Origin: Antilocapra americana
Lineage: Eukaryota > Chordata > Mammalia > Artiodactyla > Antilocapridae
Direction: 5' to 3'
DNA length: 64,000 nucleotides
Assembly: GCA_007570785.1 (NCBI GenBank)
Contig: ML660774.1
Span: forward strand, 13,668,719-13,732,718
Every line of letters begins with the position of its first letter. Position 1 is the stretch's first letter. The translations under genes and the position numbers were made by a program. Of this stretch, positions 1 through 12,896 are shown piece after piece. The notes under the pieces are model-generated. The model was not told where the DNA came from, ran no database searches, and saw nothing but the letters and a program-made list of their open reading frames with translations.

Positions 1-684
1 CCCATGTAAGTAAGATTTAATATGTCAGTCTTATGTTTAGTGAATTGTGTCAAGGAAAGTTTATGAGCAACGGGAATGCTATTATAGCCATCCACGATGT
101 CAAGGAATGAGGTCTCGTGGGGAGGAGGTGTGGAATTTTGAAAGAAAACAGACTAAGGATGAGAGAATGTATAGAAAATGCTTGCATGGATGATGATAGA
201 TGGATAAATTGATATTGCAATACTAATTAAATAAAGCATACAGATCTCATAATAAAAATTAAGCCCTCAAAATATAGTGGCATAAAGGTAGGAGAACATG
301 TCTGATTTTATGTCAATATCCTGGGCTTCCCAGGCTCTCTCAATGAGTAGTTTCCTTTCTACTTTTTACTCTGCTTTCCTCTGCAGTTCTTAACATCTGC
401 CTGAGTAGATTTGATCCACTTACTTTCCTTAATGTGGGAAAAGGAGCACAACCACACCAAGAAATTTCCTTTACAGCCAGTTAGACGGTGCCCTATAACA
501 TGTGTGCCAGAGTCCACAGAAAAGGATGCTAGCACTGGGCCATGCTGAGCTGACAGAAGGACCAAGCCTTGCTTGGCCTCTGGGCAAGTACTTGATTTCC
601 ATGATTATATTTCTCTGAATGTTGATTTCACCATTGATAACATTCTTTTAAGTTTGTTATCAGGGACATTTAATTATTTCAAAG
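1..684. other. unique AT-rich DNA, no gene seen
   Basis: I see no repeat family, no spliced-exon-like open frame and no RNA gene here. The short open frames (60-70 codons) have no recognisable content. Confidence 0.5.
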
Positions 685-693
685 ATGATTGTT

Positions 694-831
694 GCTATTT
701 TTTTTTTTTAATGTTTATCTTTATTTTCCCACATGGCATGTGGGATCCTAGTTCCCTAACAAGGAATTAAACCCACACTCCCCTGCATTGGAAGCATGGA
801 GTCTTAACCACTGGACAGTTAGGGAATCCCC
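694..831 (-). repeat. CHR-2/Bov-tA type tRNA-derived SINE
   Basis: Read on the minus strand it starts with a GGGGATTCCCT-like head, followed by a tRNA-derived body (CCAGTGGTTAAGACTCC, then TCCAATGCAGG) and a T-rich (plus-strand) tail. It is flanked by a 9-bp direct repeat, atgattgtt, at 685-693 and 832-840. This target-site duplication (TSD) marks a complete retroposition event. Confidence 0.8.
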
Positions 832-840
832 ATGATTGTT

Positions 841-2654
841 ATAATTTTAAAACATTGTACAAATATACTGGTATTCAGCACAGTGAGGTAAAATAAATAA
901 ATAAATAAATAAAGCAACAGATTAGTGGAAACGGAAAAAGCAAAACTGACTGTGGAACCTTTTTTTTTTTTTTTCATTGTAAAGATGATCCATTAGCACC
1001 TACCCAAAGCTATCACTTTCTATTCATATCTTAATAATCAGCCCAGCACGTTTAGCAAAAAGTAAATGAAGAACTTCTTCAGTGTAGATGTTAGTTGATT
1101 TAAAAGATTTGAATTGTAGGGACTGATATTGATAATGATGCCTTTGATTGAAGTGTACTTAGCAAACATCTAAAATGGAGTCTAGGCCCAAGGTTTGCCT
1201 CATTCACTTTTTTAAGTGATATTTTCTCAGGGGAAATAATGAAGTAAGCAGTTAACATTATAAAAGCAACACTAAACAACTGTAGCAGAAGGGACATAAA
1301 AAGGCACATCCCTTTGAAATTCCAAAGGGATTATGTAAGCATTTGGCATGTATCTTTGTAGATTATTTAATTTTTAATGGCTACAGATTTTCTGGATCCT
1401 CGCTTCTGAATTATAGATACAAATAATTGAATATAAATACTTTGAAAATGAAGGTTAAAAATTCTGAAATATTTATCTGTTTGATGTATGTGTGCACACA
1501 ATTGTTAAGACAAGACTAAATCCTTGTTGAAATTCATTTTTGAGGTCACTCAGACCAACACCTTTGATCATATTTCAAATCAGTGAGACTTCCTGGTATT
1601 TTCATCCTTTTGGATATTGTTCTATACTTAAGCCTTATCTCTATAAGAAAATAATACACCTATTGATAGCAGGAGATGGGTAAGCAATTTATTGGTCTCT
1701 CTTTGTGTTAAGGAAATAGTGGGTGTCTCATAAAGACTTTATTAAGGAAAAGTGCTTCATGGCATAGAAATGAGAGGAAATGGATATGAAGGCAGGTCTA
1801 CAGAGAGTTGAGCTGCAGGTAGAAAAACCTAATGAAAGTTAAGTGGTGATAAAATCTGGTGTATAAAATTAAGCAAATGTCACCCTGATATAAGTTTAGA
1901 GTAAAAGCCATAAAAAGAAAGCAGACATAAATTATATAAAATAATGTTTAAAAAAATAAAGCAAAATTTCTTAAAAAATAGAGAAGAGTTGAGATGGCAT
2001 TTGAAAAGATGGTAGAATTCATCTAAAGATAGCTGAGAAAGGAAAGCGTAAGTGCTAGAAATAATATATTAACACTTAGGTGGAAAGCTCGCAGTGTAAA
2101 ATAATCCCCAATTTGTAAAGAAAAGTAATAAAATTTATAGTTTTGAAAAAATAATTATTACATATGTACTTATGTGTATATGTACACATACATACACATA
2201 TTTTTTCCTGATTTTGAAAGCTGATAATTAATTTATAATATGTTTAATATTTCTTGAAAAATGTAACTCAAAAATTAGAAAGATGTTCGGTTTTCCTAGA
2301 CTAGAAAGCTTTAAGCCTTAGGGTTGAACTTGGCCCCCTGTTTATATACTTTAGGCAATTTTTTTTTCCATATCTCCAAGTTTTGATTTTCCTATATTTT
2401 AAAAGCAAATGATAACATCTTTAAGCTTAAATGTCAGCCTTTACCATGAGCTAACATGTGCCTGGCACACAATACGTTCTCAGTGGTAAAATTTAAGAAA
2501 ATTGCATCATTATATGGATGAAAAAGGATGATGCTGCAGTTATGGAAAATGATAAAATGATATTTCTTAGAGCTGGTGACAAACTGAATATTCCATAGCA
2601 TATAATGTAAATATTCAAGAGCTGTTCAGTGCTGAGTGTAAGAATTCCCTCATT
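841..2654. other. unique AT-rich DNA with small simple repeats
   Basis: Contains an (AAAT)n run near 890-912 and a T run near 961-974. A possible MIR/L2 scrap (gcctggcacac) lies near 2460. No gene or RNA gene is visible. Confidence 0.45.
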
Positions 2655-2830
2655 AGTCATTCAGCAAATGTTTATTTAGCACTTCCTTTCTACTTAGCGC
2701 TGTTCTGTGTTCTGGTGACAGGACAGTTAGCAAGGCATGGAGTTCCTCATCCTTAAAGAGATCTGGGGGCCTGGAGGTGGGGGCTCAATTATAAAGAAGA
2801 CATAACAGCTGCCCTCCATGAGTTCAATTG
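2655..2830 (-). repeat. L2-like LINE 3' end, decayed
   Basis: The plus strand reads like the antisense of an L2 tail: a TTCAGCAAATGTTTATTTAG-type start, a diverged middle, then a GACAGG and 'tgccctccatgag' region. Divergence is high, so the boundaries are approximate. Confidence 0.5.
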
Positions 2831-4605
2831 GGCAGAACACTCTCACCTATGTTCTGCATCAGAGTATGTCTGGGAAACTACTTTTAGATGGATGAATGAT
2901 ATCTGTGAAAAGAGGCTACAATGACAACAGAATGCTCTCAGTGTCCTCCAGGGTGAACACTTGTAGACTACTTTGTATTCTCAATGTTGTACCTGTTTGA
3001 TGGGCATTCCTCACAGAGAAGTGACAACTGCAAATAATTTTAGGTATGTCTAATTTTAAATGTCATAATATACTTCACCCAAATCTCAGAGCAAATTTTT
3101 TCAAGAACATAGCACACTGCATATGTTCAGGTCAGGTGCTGAACTTGGCCTAGCTATACTTTTTGGATTCTTAGCACTCAGAGATGTATCATGCAAGTGG
3201 AAACATTGCAAGTGTTGTATAATTCATGAGTTGTAGAGTAAGAGTAATATTTATCTCAAGATTACAAAGGGTAATGCTGGTATAAGCTTTTCATCTTTGT
3301 CATGTTTTTGTACTACATATCTATTCTACTTCCTTCGTTGATGCTTCAAGAATTTTCCTGCTAAGTGAAAATGTGTTTTTGATCTTAGGTGGTGGTATCA
3401 GAAATTTCACAGCTAGAGGTAGTCATATTGCAGGGGTTAGATGAATAAATATCTGTAACTATATTTTTAAGATATTATACAAAGGATAATACAAGGGAGC
3501 TTATGAAACACACACAATCAGTTAACAATATGAAATCAGGTATGGCAAAGATAATGAAAGACAGTAATATTATTTCAGAGGTAATGTTAGTGTGCAAAAT
3601 TTCGTACATCAAGACTTTTTGATTGTGAAACAGGGGAACACATTTGGTCCTGAAGTTCATGGTCAAACCACACAGAGAATAAGTAGAATTACAAAAATTA
3701 TATTGTGGGTTATATGAAAACACCATTTCCCTTGGGAAAGCACAGCATTTCCCTACCCCAGAAGTGGGAAGAAATAGCTCCTGTGGATTATCCTTGAAAC
3801 ATCCATTAAGTTCTGTATTAGATCACAAAGTTACTGCAATGTTTCTTATAGCATCTCTCAATACAAGCTGAAAATCTCATGTTAAAATGTAATCCAATGG
3901 AAACAATCTTACAGGGTAAAAACAAACAAACAAAGTCCAAAAAAATGTCACCCCTCCTCATTGAGAGAAGAACCTAGACTCCTTAGCGTGGGAGCTTATA
4001 TATGCATCGGATCATTGTCTATCTGTATTATTTGATGCATCCACACTTTTGATAAAAACTAAACCTGGATTTTCCCTCTAGGCTTGACTGATCATTGCTG
4101 TACAATTCCCCTTTAAATGAGGCTGTGATGCTTTGGTATTATCTCTTTTTTGAACATTGCCATGACCTGGATCTTGGACACATAACAGAGATAGCCTGAA
4201 ATCATTTTCCTACATCAGAAGGCTGGTTATTTCAAATGTCCAGTCACTGGGCCACCTAGATTGCTGAAGTCATGTCATCCATTCCCTCCTCACCTTACCT
4301 CATTTTTCACCCCAGTGAATTTGCCAAGAGTGACTTCGTTTCCACGTACTTTTTAAATTCTAGTGTTATGCACTATAGTTATGGACTGCAGGATGTGTAC
4401 CCCCTGGAGTGGTTATGACAATCACCATGGAATCATGCATGTAATGTACTGAGCACAGAGCGCAGTTCAGTGGTTCAGTGATTGTCTGCACTTTGGAAAA
4501 CCTGGAGCACCTTGAAAAAGATTGAGGCTACCTTTTACCTTGAGAGATTGTGAATTAATTGGTCTTGGGTGTGGCCTGAGCTTTGGAATTTTTTAAAGAT
4601 CTGTA
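2831..4605. other. unique DNA, no gene seen
   Basis: No recognisable repeat or coding exon. An 83-codon minus-strand frame near 3475-3726 has no motif and no matching codon bias, and is probably chance. Confidence 0.45.
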
Positions 4606-4822
4606 AGTACCAGGTGGTGCAGTGGTAAAGAATCCACCTGCCAATGCAGGAGACAGGGGTTCAATCCCAGGGTTGGGAAGGTCCCCTGGTAATGACAACC
4701 CACTCCAGTATTCTTGCCTGGAAAATCCAAAAGACGGAGGTGACTGGTGGGCTACAGTCCATGGGGGCCACAAAGAGTCAGACACGACTGAATGACTGAG
4801 TGTACACACACACACACACAAT
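4606..4822 (+). repeat. BovA2 SINE
   Basis: Shows the standard BovA2 order: a CAGGTGGTGCAGTGGTAAAG head, CCTGCCAATGCAGGAGACA, CAACCCACTCCAGTATTCTT, GGGCTACAGTCCATGGGG and GACACGACTGA. The tail is a short (CA)n run. BovA2 joins a tRNA-like head to a BovB-derived tail and is mobilised by BovB enzymes. Confidence 0.92.
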
Positions 4823-4845
4823 TCTATACCCTGAGAAAAAACACA

Positions 4846-5356
<511 letters not shown>

Positions 5357-6024
5357 AGTAGACAGGAATATGGGAATCACTGACCTGGCACCTAATAAAT
5401 GCTCCTAAGGTTAACTCTCCCTACTTCAGGTGTGCTTTTGGTGAAAGCTGTAGTAGCAAAGGCATCACATACTATTTCTAATTTCCCTGATATGTTGTAA
5501 TATTACATCATATACCATATAAAACAGCATTTCTGTTTTCTGTTTAAGGTGAGAACTTAAATTATAAACGCTTTTTAAAAATACCCATAAAAATTCATTG
5601 TGCAACTTAAACAATTTATCACATCTTTTTCTACATTGGAAAAAAAAAAAAAAACAAATCATGAGTCCGACAATTATGGGCAGTTCAAGAGCTGACTTTG
5701 CACAATGTCAACAAGTAAAAAGATGTGCTGAAGCATTCAGTAATGATTTGCAAGTCAGCAAACAGTGATAGCAGCTGCTTTATAGGTAGAGGGAAATTGT
5801 ACCTCATTTTCACCCTCAGGGAATATACGTGTTTAATTCATTTCCTGTTATAAATGTGAAAATGTTCATTAGACTTAAAAAAGTGTAGTCTCTTATGTAC
5901 ATAAAGCTGATGTAAATTAACTGATTAAAAGCAAGGATGCGCTGAGTTAGCCTAAATAACCAACAAGTCTCCAGCAAGAATAGAATCAAAGAGACCCCGA
6001 ATTCAAAGACAAATTAATAGAACT
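5357..6024. other. unique DNA, no gene seen
   Basis: No repeat family recognised. An A run lies at about 5640-5654. Confidence 0.4.
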
Positions 6025-6150
6025 CCTTATGCAATCCTCTCCTGTTGCAGAAGAGGAAATCCTTTACCAAAGTATCAGCAACTTTTTCAAGGTCATAAGA
6101 AGATCTAGCAGGAGAATCCAGAGTTAATTAATTCCGTCTTCCAAACCACT
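6025..6150 (-). repeat. MIR-like SINE fragment
   Basis: The pattern 'agaagaggaaat ... caaggtcataagaagatctagcaggag' follows the antisense of the MIR core and 3' part (GAGGAAACTGAGGC ... CAAGGTCACACAGCTAG). It is diverged, so the family call is moderate. Confidence 0.5.
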
Positions 6151-6539
6151 GGGCTTTTATGATTATGTGTTTGATGCTGACTTTCTGGAAAATGAGCTGC
6201 ATTGGATGCCAAAGTTTAAAAGTCCAAGTCTAGATTTCTTTATATCAGAGAAGAAAGCACATTCATTAAGGTGATGCCAAAGCAAATATTGCATCAATGG
6301 AGTCAAATAGGCAAGAGATTTCATTCAAAGTAATTGCAATAATGGAGAGAGATCAGAACTCAGTCTAAGCTCAACTCTGTTAAAACAGAAAGTAGGGGTG
6401 GAGTGGGAGTGAATGGTGTGTGTGTGTGTGTGCACGTTTGCACATGCACCCACTTTTTCACATATGCACCCTCAGGTGAGAAGAACACAGACCATCTTTG
6501 TTTGCTAATTGGCTTTACCCAGAAGAAAAGTATGGAGTA

Positions 6540-6653
6540 TGGAATGGCAACCCACTCCAGTATTCTTGCCTGGAGAATCCCATGGACAGAGGTGCATGGA
6601 GGGCTACAGTCTATGGGGTCACAAAGATTTGGACATGACTGAGTGCATGCGTG

Positions 6654-6660
<7 letters not shown>
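6540..6660 (+). repeat. 5'-truncated BovA2 SINE
   Basis: Begins at GGAATGGCAACCCACTCCAG and keeps the downstream half (GCCTGGAGAATCCCATGGAC, ACATGACTGAG). It ends in an expanded (CA)n tail. The tRNA-like head is missing. Confidence 0.9.
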
Positions 6661-6706
<46 letters not shown>

Positions 6707-6716
6707 NNNNNNNNNN

Positions 6717-6763
<47 letters not shown>
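6655..6763. repeat. (CA)n microsatellite with a 10-N gap
   Basis: An uninterrupted (CA)n grown from the BovA2 tail, broken by ten Ns at 6707-6716. A shorter (GT)n run lies upstream at about 6416-6433. Frames through this tract encode only Cys-Val or Thr-His repeats and are not genes. Confidence 0.95.
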
Positions 6764-6765
<2 letters not shown>

Positions 6766-7956
6766 AAAAGTAAGCATTCTCTAGTAATTCTACACCTGCA
6801 TGGTTAGGCTCTTATCTTCCCAGAGAGACTGGGAAACAGAAGCACTAATTCTCTGCAAGGATTATGTTTCAGTGAGGTGGCTCCCAGGTCCTTGAGAAAG
6901 GTATTATATAACTAACAGGCAAGAGATTTTTAAAATGCTTTATAACTCACAGGGGCAAAGAAAGAATGAATAAATAGTAAAATAATAATAAAAATCTATT
7001 TAAATTAAAAAATTTAAAGATTAAGTTATATATTTACATTTCTAATATTTCTATTATCTTGAGTCTTGAATAAAACAGCACTTTTGCTATCATCACCAAA
7101 ATAAAAAGAATAAAAATAATGGAGAATTAAAGTTTTCTAATGTAAATGCTTTAAGAATAGGCAGATCAAGGACTTAGAATTAGGAAGAAGCTTGTCTTAA
7201 GTTGTGTCAAGCCAAGGCAAAGGTCACAGCTCTTTTAGTTAGAAAGAAATGTCTTGATTTAATTCTAGATGATGTCATATTTTTAAGCTATTTGTATATT
7301 AATATTCACTTTCTTATTTGATTTTTATAACAAATTATGAATTTGCAGCAAGCAAAGCGAAACTTATTTAGTGAATTAGAGTATTGAATCACAAAGATAT
7401 TAACAATCTAGTAAATTGCAGAACTGATAGATGATAGAATCAAGATCAATCACAATCTAATGACAAGAAGTCTTCAAAATAGCTAAAGAAAAGGTACATT
7501 CTGTACAATTCCACTTATGTAAAACTAAAAAATAAAATAAGTACATGTATCTACAGTGTCTTAAAGTATGTACATGTATCTAAGGTGTCTTAAAGTATAT
7601 TGGATGTTGACCAGAGATAAGGATTATTAAAAGGATTATTATTACAAATGACAAAGGAAATATTTTAGAGTGATGAATATGATTACTGTCTATATATCTA
7701 TATTGTGATGATACTGTTATGGTTACTCACATATGTCAAAACTTACCAAATTATATACTCCAGATACTGTTTGTGTCAGTTACAACTCAGTGAAGTTTTA
7801 AATAATGCTGAAAGTTCATGTTTCAGTGTGCTGTTGTGGGAGACAGGGAAGGGTGTCAAAGCACTGCAGTGATCTAGAAATTTAATATCTCACAGAGATC
7901 CAAATTTAATAATGTGTCTTAATAACAAACATTTGTTGGAAATTGAGGGAGAAAGC
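6764..7956. other. unique AT-rich DNA
   Basis: No gene or repeat family recognised apart from the tandem duplication at 7541-7598. Confidence 0.4.
7541..7598. repeat. 29-bp tandem duplication (2 units)
   Basis: Units at 7541-7569 and 7570-7598 start with gtacatgtatcta and end with gtgtcttaaagtat. They differ at two positions. Confidence 0.9.
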
Positions 7957-8312
7957 TGAGTTTTTTTTTAAACTTTTTACTTATGTTTTATATTGGAGTA
8001 TAGTTGATTAACAATGCTGTGTTAGTTGCAGGTGTACGGCAAAGTGATTCAGTTATGTATATATATGTATCTATTGTTTTTTCAAATTCTTTTCCCATTT
8101 ATGTTGTTACATAATATTGAGCAGAGTTATATGTGCTATACAGTAGGTCCTTGTTGGGTATCCAGTGTGTACATGTTCCTAATTTCCTTATTATCCATCC
8201 CTCTACCCCTCCCCTCTATTAATAATAAGTTCCTTTTCTGAGAGTCTCTTTCTGTTTTGTAAATAGGTTGATTTGTATCATTTTTTTAAAGATTTTACAT
8301 GTAAGTGGGATT
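7957..8312 (-). repeat. L1 3'UTR, older family
   Basis: Antisense L1 3'UTR text in order: TTTTATATTGGAGTATAGTT, GTTAGTTGCAGGTGTACGGC, a TGCTATACAGTAGGTCCTTG segment, TTTCTGTTTTGTAAATAGG and finally 'tttacatgtaagtggga'. Only the 3'UTR is present. Confidence 0.85.
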
Positions 8313-9909
8313 TATTGGATTTTAAACCACAAATACAAGCCAATGTCTCATTTAAAAGAGGGCAAGAAATCTAATTTTAGTGGATGCAAGAGTGTTGTGT
8401 TAATTGGGTCATAGTTTCTCAATAGCTTTATATCTTTCCTAGTCCAGTTGCACTTGCCAAAAAATACAGTAGTATTAGAAACAGGATGAGTAAAATCTTT
8501 TCATAATTCTAAAGTAGGCTGTATTGTTGAAAGAAATATTATTCTGCACTTCACAATTCCATCTGTTATCTTCACAGGAAAATACGATTTTCAAGAGAAA
8601 CAAAGTCCAAGTGAAAAGTCATCCAGGTCAAGAGTTTATTTGGAATGTCATAAAATTTGAAAGCCTTAGCCTCTAATTATTACCAACAGTATATAGACAA
8701 ATAAAATCACAAAATGTTTCCTCTGCCCAGATTGCCTTCCCAAACACTACAACCAAGAAGATATATTTTTCTAGCCTTTCAATACTCTTATTGAAACATT
8801 TTCTCAAGGCAGCCGTATTTGAACCTTTTCCCCATACCAGTAGAACTTCCTTAACTGTTTCTATTCCACTTTTCCTTGTGTTTGTGAAACCATCTGTACA
8901 AACATCTTCTGTAGCCCTGAGCCCGTTGATTTTAGTTATCCATATCTCTTGCACTAGCCACCAGGGGAGTCTTGCCTATTAGACTTTAAATATCTAAGAG
9001 AATGCAATGTAATATGTTACATCTTAATCTAGAATATGCTATATGATAAAAAAATAAAATATTAACTAAACTGATCTGTTTGGAGGGTATATTGCTTTAG
9101 GGAAAATCCTGATAGATCCCACATTTTCTACATTCTTCTTTTTCCACTCTATATGCTCTGTAAATCTAAGTTAGTAAGCCTACATAAAGTGCTGAGGTTC
9201 TAAATGTTCCCAGCTGATCTATTCAAGTGATTTTAATCAATCTGCCACAAAAATCATAATAGTAACTGCAGTTGTGTTGTATACTATATGTTTGATGGTA
9301 TCAAGATGCGATACCACAAATTGCTTGAATAAATCAAATGAAAGAGCCATATGGAGTGTGAATTCTGATAGTAATTCAATCACTAAACTAGAGTCAAGCA
9401 TTCACTTTAACCAATCTAATGAGACACCAAAATTGTTACATTTTATTCTTATGCTTTTTATATAGCCATACCCAGATTGGGCTCAATAAATTCACGTTGA
9501 ATTAAATTCTGTACTGGGTACATAGCATCACCTGTTTACTTAAATCAAACAAATGCTTACTGGACACTTCATATTTGAAAATAATTTCCAGATGGAAAGC
9601 TTTATAATAGGAGTAACTGGCTATGATGTGGAGCTGTATTGCTCCTCTGGGTCAAGCAATTATCTGGTTGTTTGTATGGAGATTTAGGCACAGGTAACTT
9701 GAAACTAATATTTTATTCCAATTATTTCTTAAATATTTACTTTGTTCAAATGCTTTACTAGTGCCTGGAAATAAATGACAAAATCAAGCACTGTTTTTTT
9801 CCTATGGAGAAGTAGGAATTGATATATGGAGATACATCAATCAAATAATCATATAAAGCAGAAGGAGAAACTCAGTTATGATAACTGTCCCAAACAAGAG
9901 AAAAAAACT
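8313..9909. other. unique DNA with one unassigned 93-codon frame
   Basis: A minus-strand frame at 8673-8954 (93 codons from ATG to stop) has mixed, protein-like composition. An AATAAA lies roughly 40 nt past its stop. I do not recognise the protein, and there is no poly(A) tail or splice evidence. It may be a degenerate repeat or a chance frame, so I do not call it a gene. Confidence 0.3.
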
Positions 9910-10369
9910 ATTGTCATTGTTCAGTTGCTAAGTCATATCTGATTCTTTGCCACTCTGTGGACTGCAGCACACCAGGCTTCTCTATCCTTTATCATCTCCC
10001 AGAGTTTGCTCAAACTCATGTCCATGGATTGAGACAATTCCCTTCCAACCATCTCATCCTCTGTCACCCTCTTCTCCTCTTGCCCTCAATTTTTCCCAGC
10101 ATTAGGGTCTTTTCCAGTGAGTCGGCTCTTCGTTTCAGATAGCCAAAGCACTCAAGCTTCAGCTTCAACATGAGTCCCTCCAGTGAATATTCAGGGTTGA
10201 TTTCCTTTAGGATGGACTGGTTTGATCTCCTTGCTGTCCAAGGGACACTCAAGAGTCTTCTCCAACGCCACAGTTAAAAAGTATCAAGTCTTTGGTGCTC
10301 AGCCTTCTTTATGTTCCAACTCTTACATCCATACAAGACCACTGGAAAAACCATAGCTCTGCCTATATT
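9910..10369 (-). repeat. BovB LINE 3' end
   Basis: Antisense BovB/ART2A text from TTCAGTTGCTAAGTCATATC through ATGGACTGGTTTGATCTCCT and CTCAAGAGTCTTCTCCAAC to 'ctcttacatccatacaagacc'. It carries only the C-terminal end of the RTE reverse transcriptase frame and the 3'UTR, with several frame breaks. Confidence 0.9.
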
Positions 10370-10599
10370 AACCGTTGATGATTAAGTTGAGTTAGGAAAA
10401 ACCAATAGAAATTAATTAAGAAAAAAGAAGAGATCATTCTAGGTAAGAGAGGAAGTACACAGGAATGTTAGAGGGAATGCTGTGAGTAAAGGTAATCAAA
10501 AGAAGGCCAACTTGTCTGTGGAGGTGCAGCAGAGGAGAATGTTAGTCATAGAAGGAGCCCCTTAAAAAATAAATGAAGACCAAACCTTTCTCATTGTAA

Positions 10600-11400
10600 A
10601 AAAACAAGGCAAGCCTTTGGTTAGAGTGTTGTTGCAATATGGAGAGTAAGTTAGGTGGGATGAAGTGGAAACTCATAATCAGTTTAGGCCATTATTATCA
10701 TCCAGGTGAGAGATGAATGGGTTTTGAATCAGCCTGCTGCTAATAGAGGGGGGAGGGGGAGGATGAATGGGTTAGAAATAAAATTAGGAGGTTCAGTAGG
10801 CTTGGTGTGGTTTGGATAAAGTGGAGAGTCTTAAGATTTGGAGTTTGCGTGACTTGATAAATGATGCTTTATTCACTGAGAGATCAGATACTCAAAATGG
10901 CCAGTATTGTCTGATTGGTTAGAGGCGGAGACGTACACTGATTTTGTCTTTAGACATGTTGAGTTTGAGATGGGGTATGTATACAATAGGGCTTTCCTCA
11001 GAGCTCAGTCAGTTGAGTCTGCCTGCAGTGCAGAAGACCAGGGTTCAATTCCTGGGTCGGGAAGATCCTTGGTGGAGGAAATGGAAACCCACTCCAGTAT
11101 TCTTGCCTGGAGAATTCCGTGGACAGAGGGGCCTGGCGGGCTATGGTACAGTGTGTCACCACTGTACAGAATTGGGCATGACTGAGAGACCAAGCACAAG
11201 CACATGGATACAAAAGTTGATGCAGATACAGAAATTGATGTCAAACAGCTGGGTCGGAGAGACTGGAGCTCAGAGCAGGCTTATAGAAGACAGAGGTGTG
11301 GATAACCTGAGGAGAAATAAAGACTGAATGAAGAAAATGAAGAAAAAATAGGAAAAACAGTGGATGGAACATGAGAAGCCCTGTGTAGGTAGACTGGAGA
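10600..11400. repeat. ancient mammalian interspersed repeat, family not named
   Basis: On both sides of the BovA2 at 10990-11207 the sequence has the cadence of an old mammalian repeat I know by sight but cannot name: 'catccaggtgagagatga', 'gacatgttgagtttgag', 'gactggagctcagagcagg'. It is highly diverged and the ends are uncertain. Confidence 0.35.
10990..11207 (+). repeat. BovA2 SINE
   Basis: Full-length body from GGCTTTCCTCAGAGCTCAGT to GCATGACTGAGAGACC, with the diagnostic CCCACTCCAGTATTCTTGCC. Flanking 9-bp repeats atacaatag (10981-10989) and atacaaaag (11208-11216) match 8/9 and are the likely TSD. Confidence 0.92.
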
Positions 11401-11899
11401 CAGAGCACAGGGGAGAGGCTCAATAATTTGTACCTCAAACTCTAGTCAGAGAATGGCTATGTCGAGTAGGAATTCCAGACTTTGGATACCACAGGGGACC
11501 TGCATTTTAATGAGCTTTCCAGGTGATATGAATGCAGGAAAGTTTACAAAGTGCAGCTTGGTGACACACTGTGCCATAGGGTAGGGACTTTGCAGTTTGC
11601 TCAGGACACTCCTGACAAGACCATGAGTGACTTAAAATGAAAGACTGGCTCTAAGCTTTGTATTCCTGGAGTTTAGCACAGTGCTTGGGATATGTAAAAT
11701 GTGTAATAATTGTGTATTGACTGTGTAAGGACAGAACTGGCAGAAAAGAAAGTGAATTAGGACTTTTTTTTTTAATCCACCCCTATTTTTTTCTATACTT
11801 CTTTCACAAAATTCAAATATACCTTCATTCACCTTTGACCCTAGCTATAGTTTAAATTCAACTCATAGCTTTCCTATATCTCCTTGTCATTCGTTCTCT
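11401..11899. other. unique DNA, no gene seen
   Basis: No repeat family or exon recognised. Only a short T run near 11765 stands out. Confidence 0.4.
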
Positions 11900-12238
11900 T
11901 TTTTTTTAATTTTTTAAAAATTTTCTTTACTTTATTGTGTTGGTTTTGCCATACATTGACATGAATCCGCCATGGGTATACATATGTTCCCCTTCCAGAA
12001 CCCCCCTCCCTCCTCCCTCCCGATTCCCTCTCTCTGGGTCATCCCAGTGCACCAGCCCTGAGCATCAACCCTGGGCTGGCGATTGATTTCACATATGATA
12101 ATTAACATGTTTCAATGCCATTCTCCCATATCATCCCACCCTTGCTCTCTTCCACAGAGTCCATGAGACTGTTCTATACATCTGCATTTCTTTTGCTGTC
12201 ACGCATGCAGGTTCTCATTACCATCTTTGCTTTGAATA
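11900..12238 (-). repeat. young ruminant L1 (L1_BT-like) 3' end, 5'-truncated
   Basis: Antisense L1_BT 3'UTR: T-rich tail, TTTATTGTGTTGGTTTTGCC, 'tgacatgaatccgccatggg', the C-rich CCCCCCTCCCTCCTCCCTCC stretch, ATTGATTTCACATATGATAA, and ending at 'ttctcattaccatcttt'. The ORF2 frame is absent. Confidence 0.9.
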
Positions 12239-12592
12239 TTCTATTGAAATAAAGCTGAGTTCCCTGCCTTTCTCCATGTTGGACAGTATATCTCTTCTAT
12301 GATATTTACCTATAGCAAATAGCCTTAGAGCTATTTAGAAAAGGTGCATGAACATTAATATCATGTTATATTTTTTTTTAATTTGGTACTTTCACAGAAG
12401 CAAGTCAATTATAATATTATGTATTGCATTCATAAATAGAAACATAAATATGGTATTATTAAAATGAGATTTTAATGTATTTTTTCCTTTGAAATTGGAA
12501 TGCTTTTTTGATATCTTGTAATTAATATTTGACTTTTTAAAAATTAATAATACACAAGTCCTTTATAATCTTATATTCCCCTAGCATTAATC
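12239..12592. other. AT-rich DNA, possibly old L1
   Basis: No confident assignment. It lies between two young L1 tails. Confidence 0.3.
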
Positions 12593-12608
12593 ATTGTTAA
12601 CAGTTTCT

Positions 12609-12868
12609 TTTTTTTATGTTTTTTGTTTCTTTATTTGTTATTTTATTTATTTTCTTTACATTATCATGTTGGTTTTGCCATACATTGATATGAATCTGCC
12701 ATGGGTATACATGTGTTCCCCTTCCAGGACTCCCCCCCCACCTCCCTCCCAATTCCATCCCTCTGGGTCATCCCAGTGCATCAGCCCTGAGCACCCTGTA
12801 TTAAGCATCAAACTTGGGCTGGTGACTGATTTCACATATGATGATTTACATGTTTCAATGCCTTTATA
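12609..12868 (-). repeat. young L1 (L1_BT-like) 3' tail with TSD
   Basis: Same 3'UTR as at 11900-12238 but shorter, including an 'agcaccctgtattaagcatc' variant segment. It is flanked by attgttaacagtttct (12593-12608) and attgttaacaatttct (12869-12884), a 16-bp TSD with one mismatch. It therefore inserted independently of the neighbouring copy. Confidence 0.93.
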
Positions 12869-12896
12869 ATTGTTAACAATTTCTGTATATACTTCT

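Noticed and set aside
6360..6784. Cys-Val and Thr-His rich small proteins
   Set aside because: They are translations of a (CA)n microsatellite and a BovA2, running through Ns.
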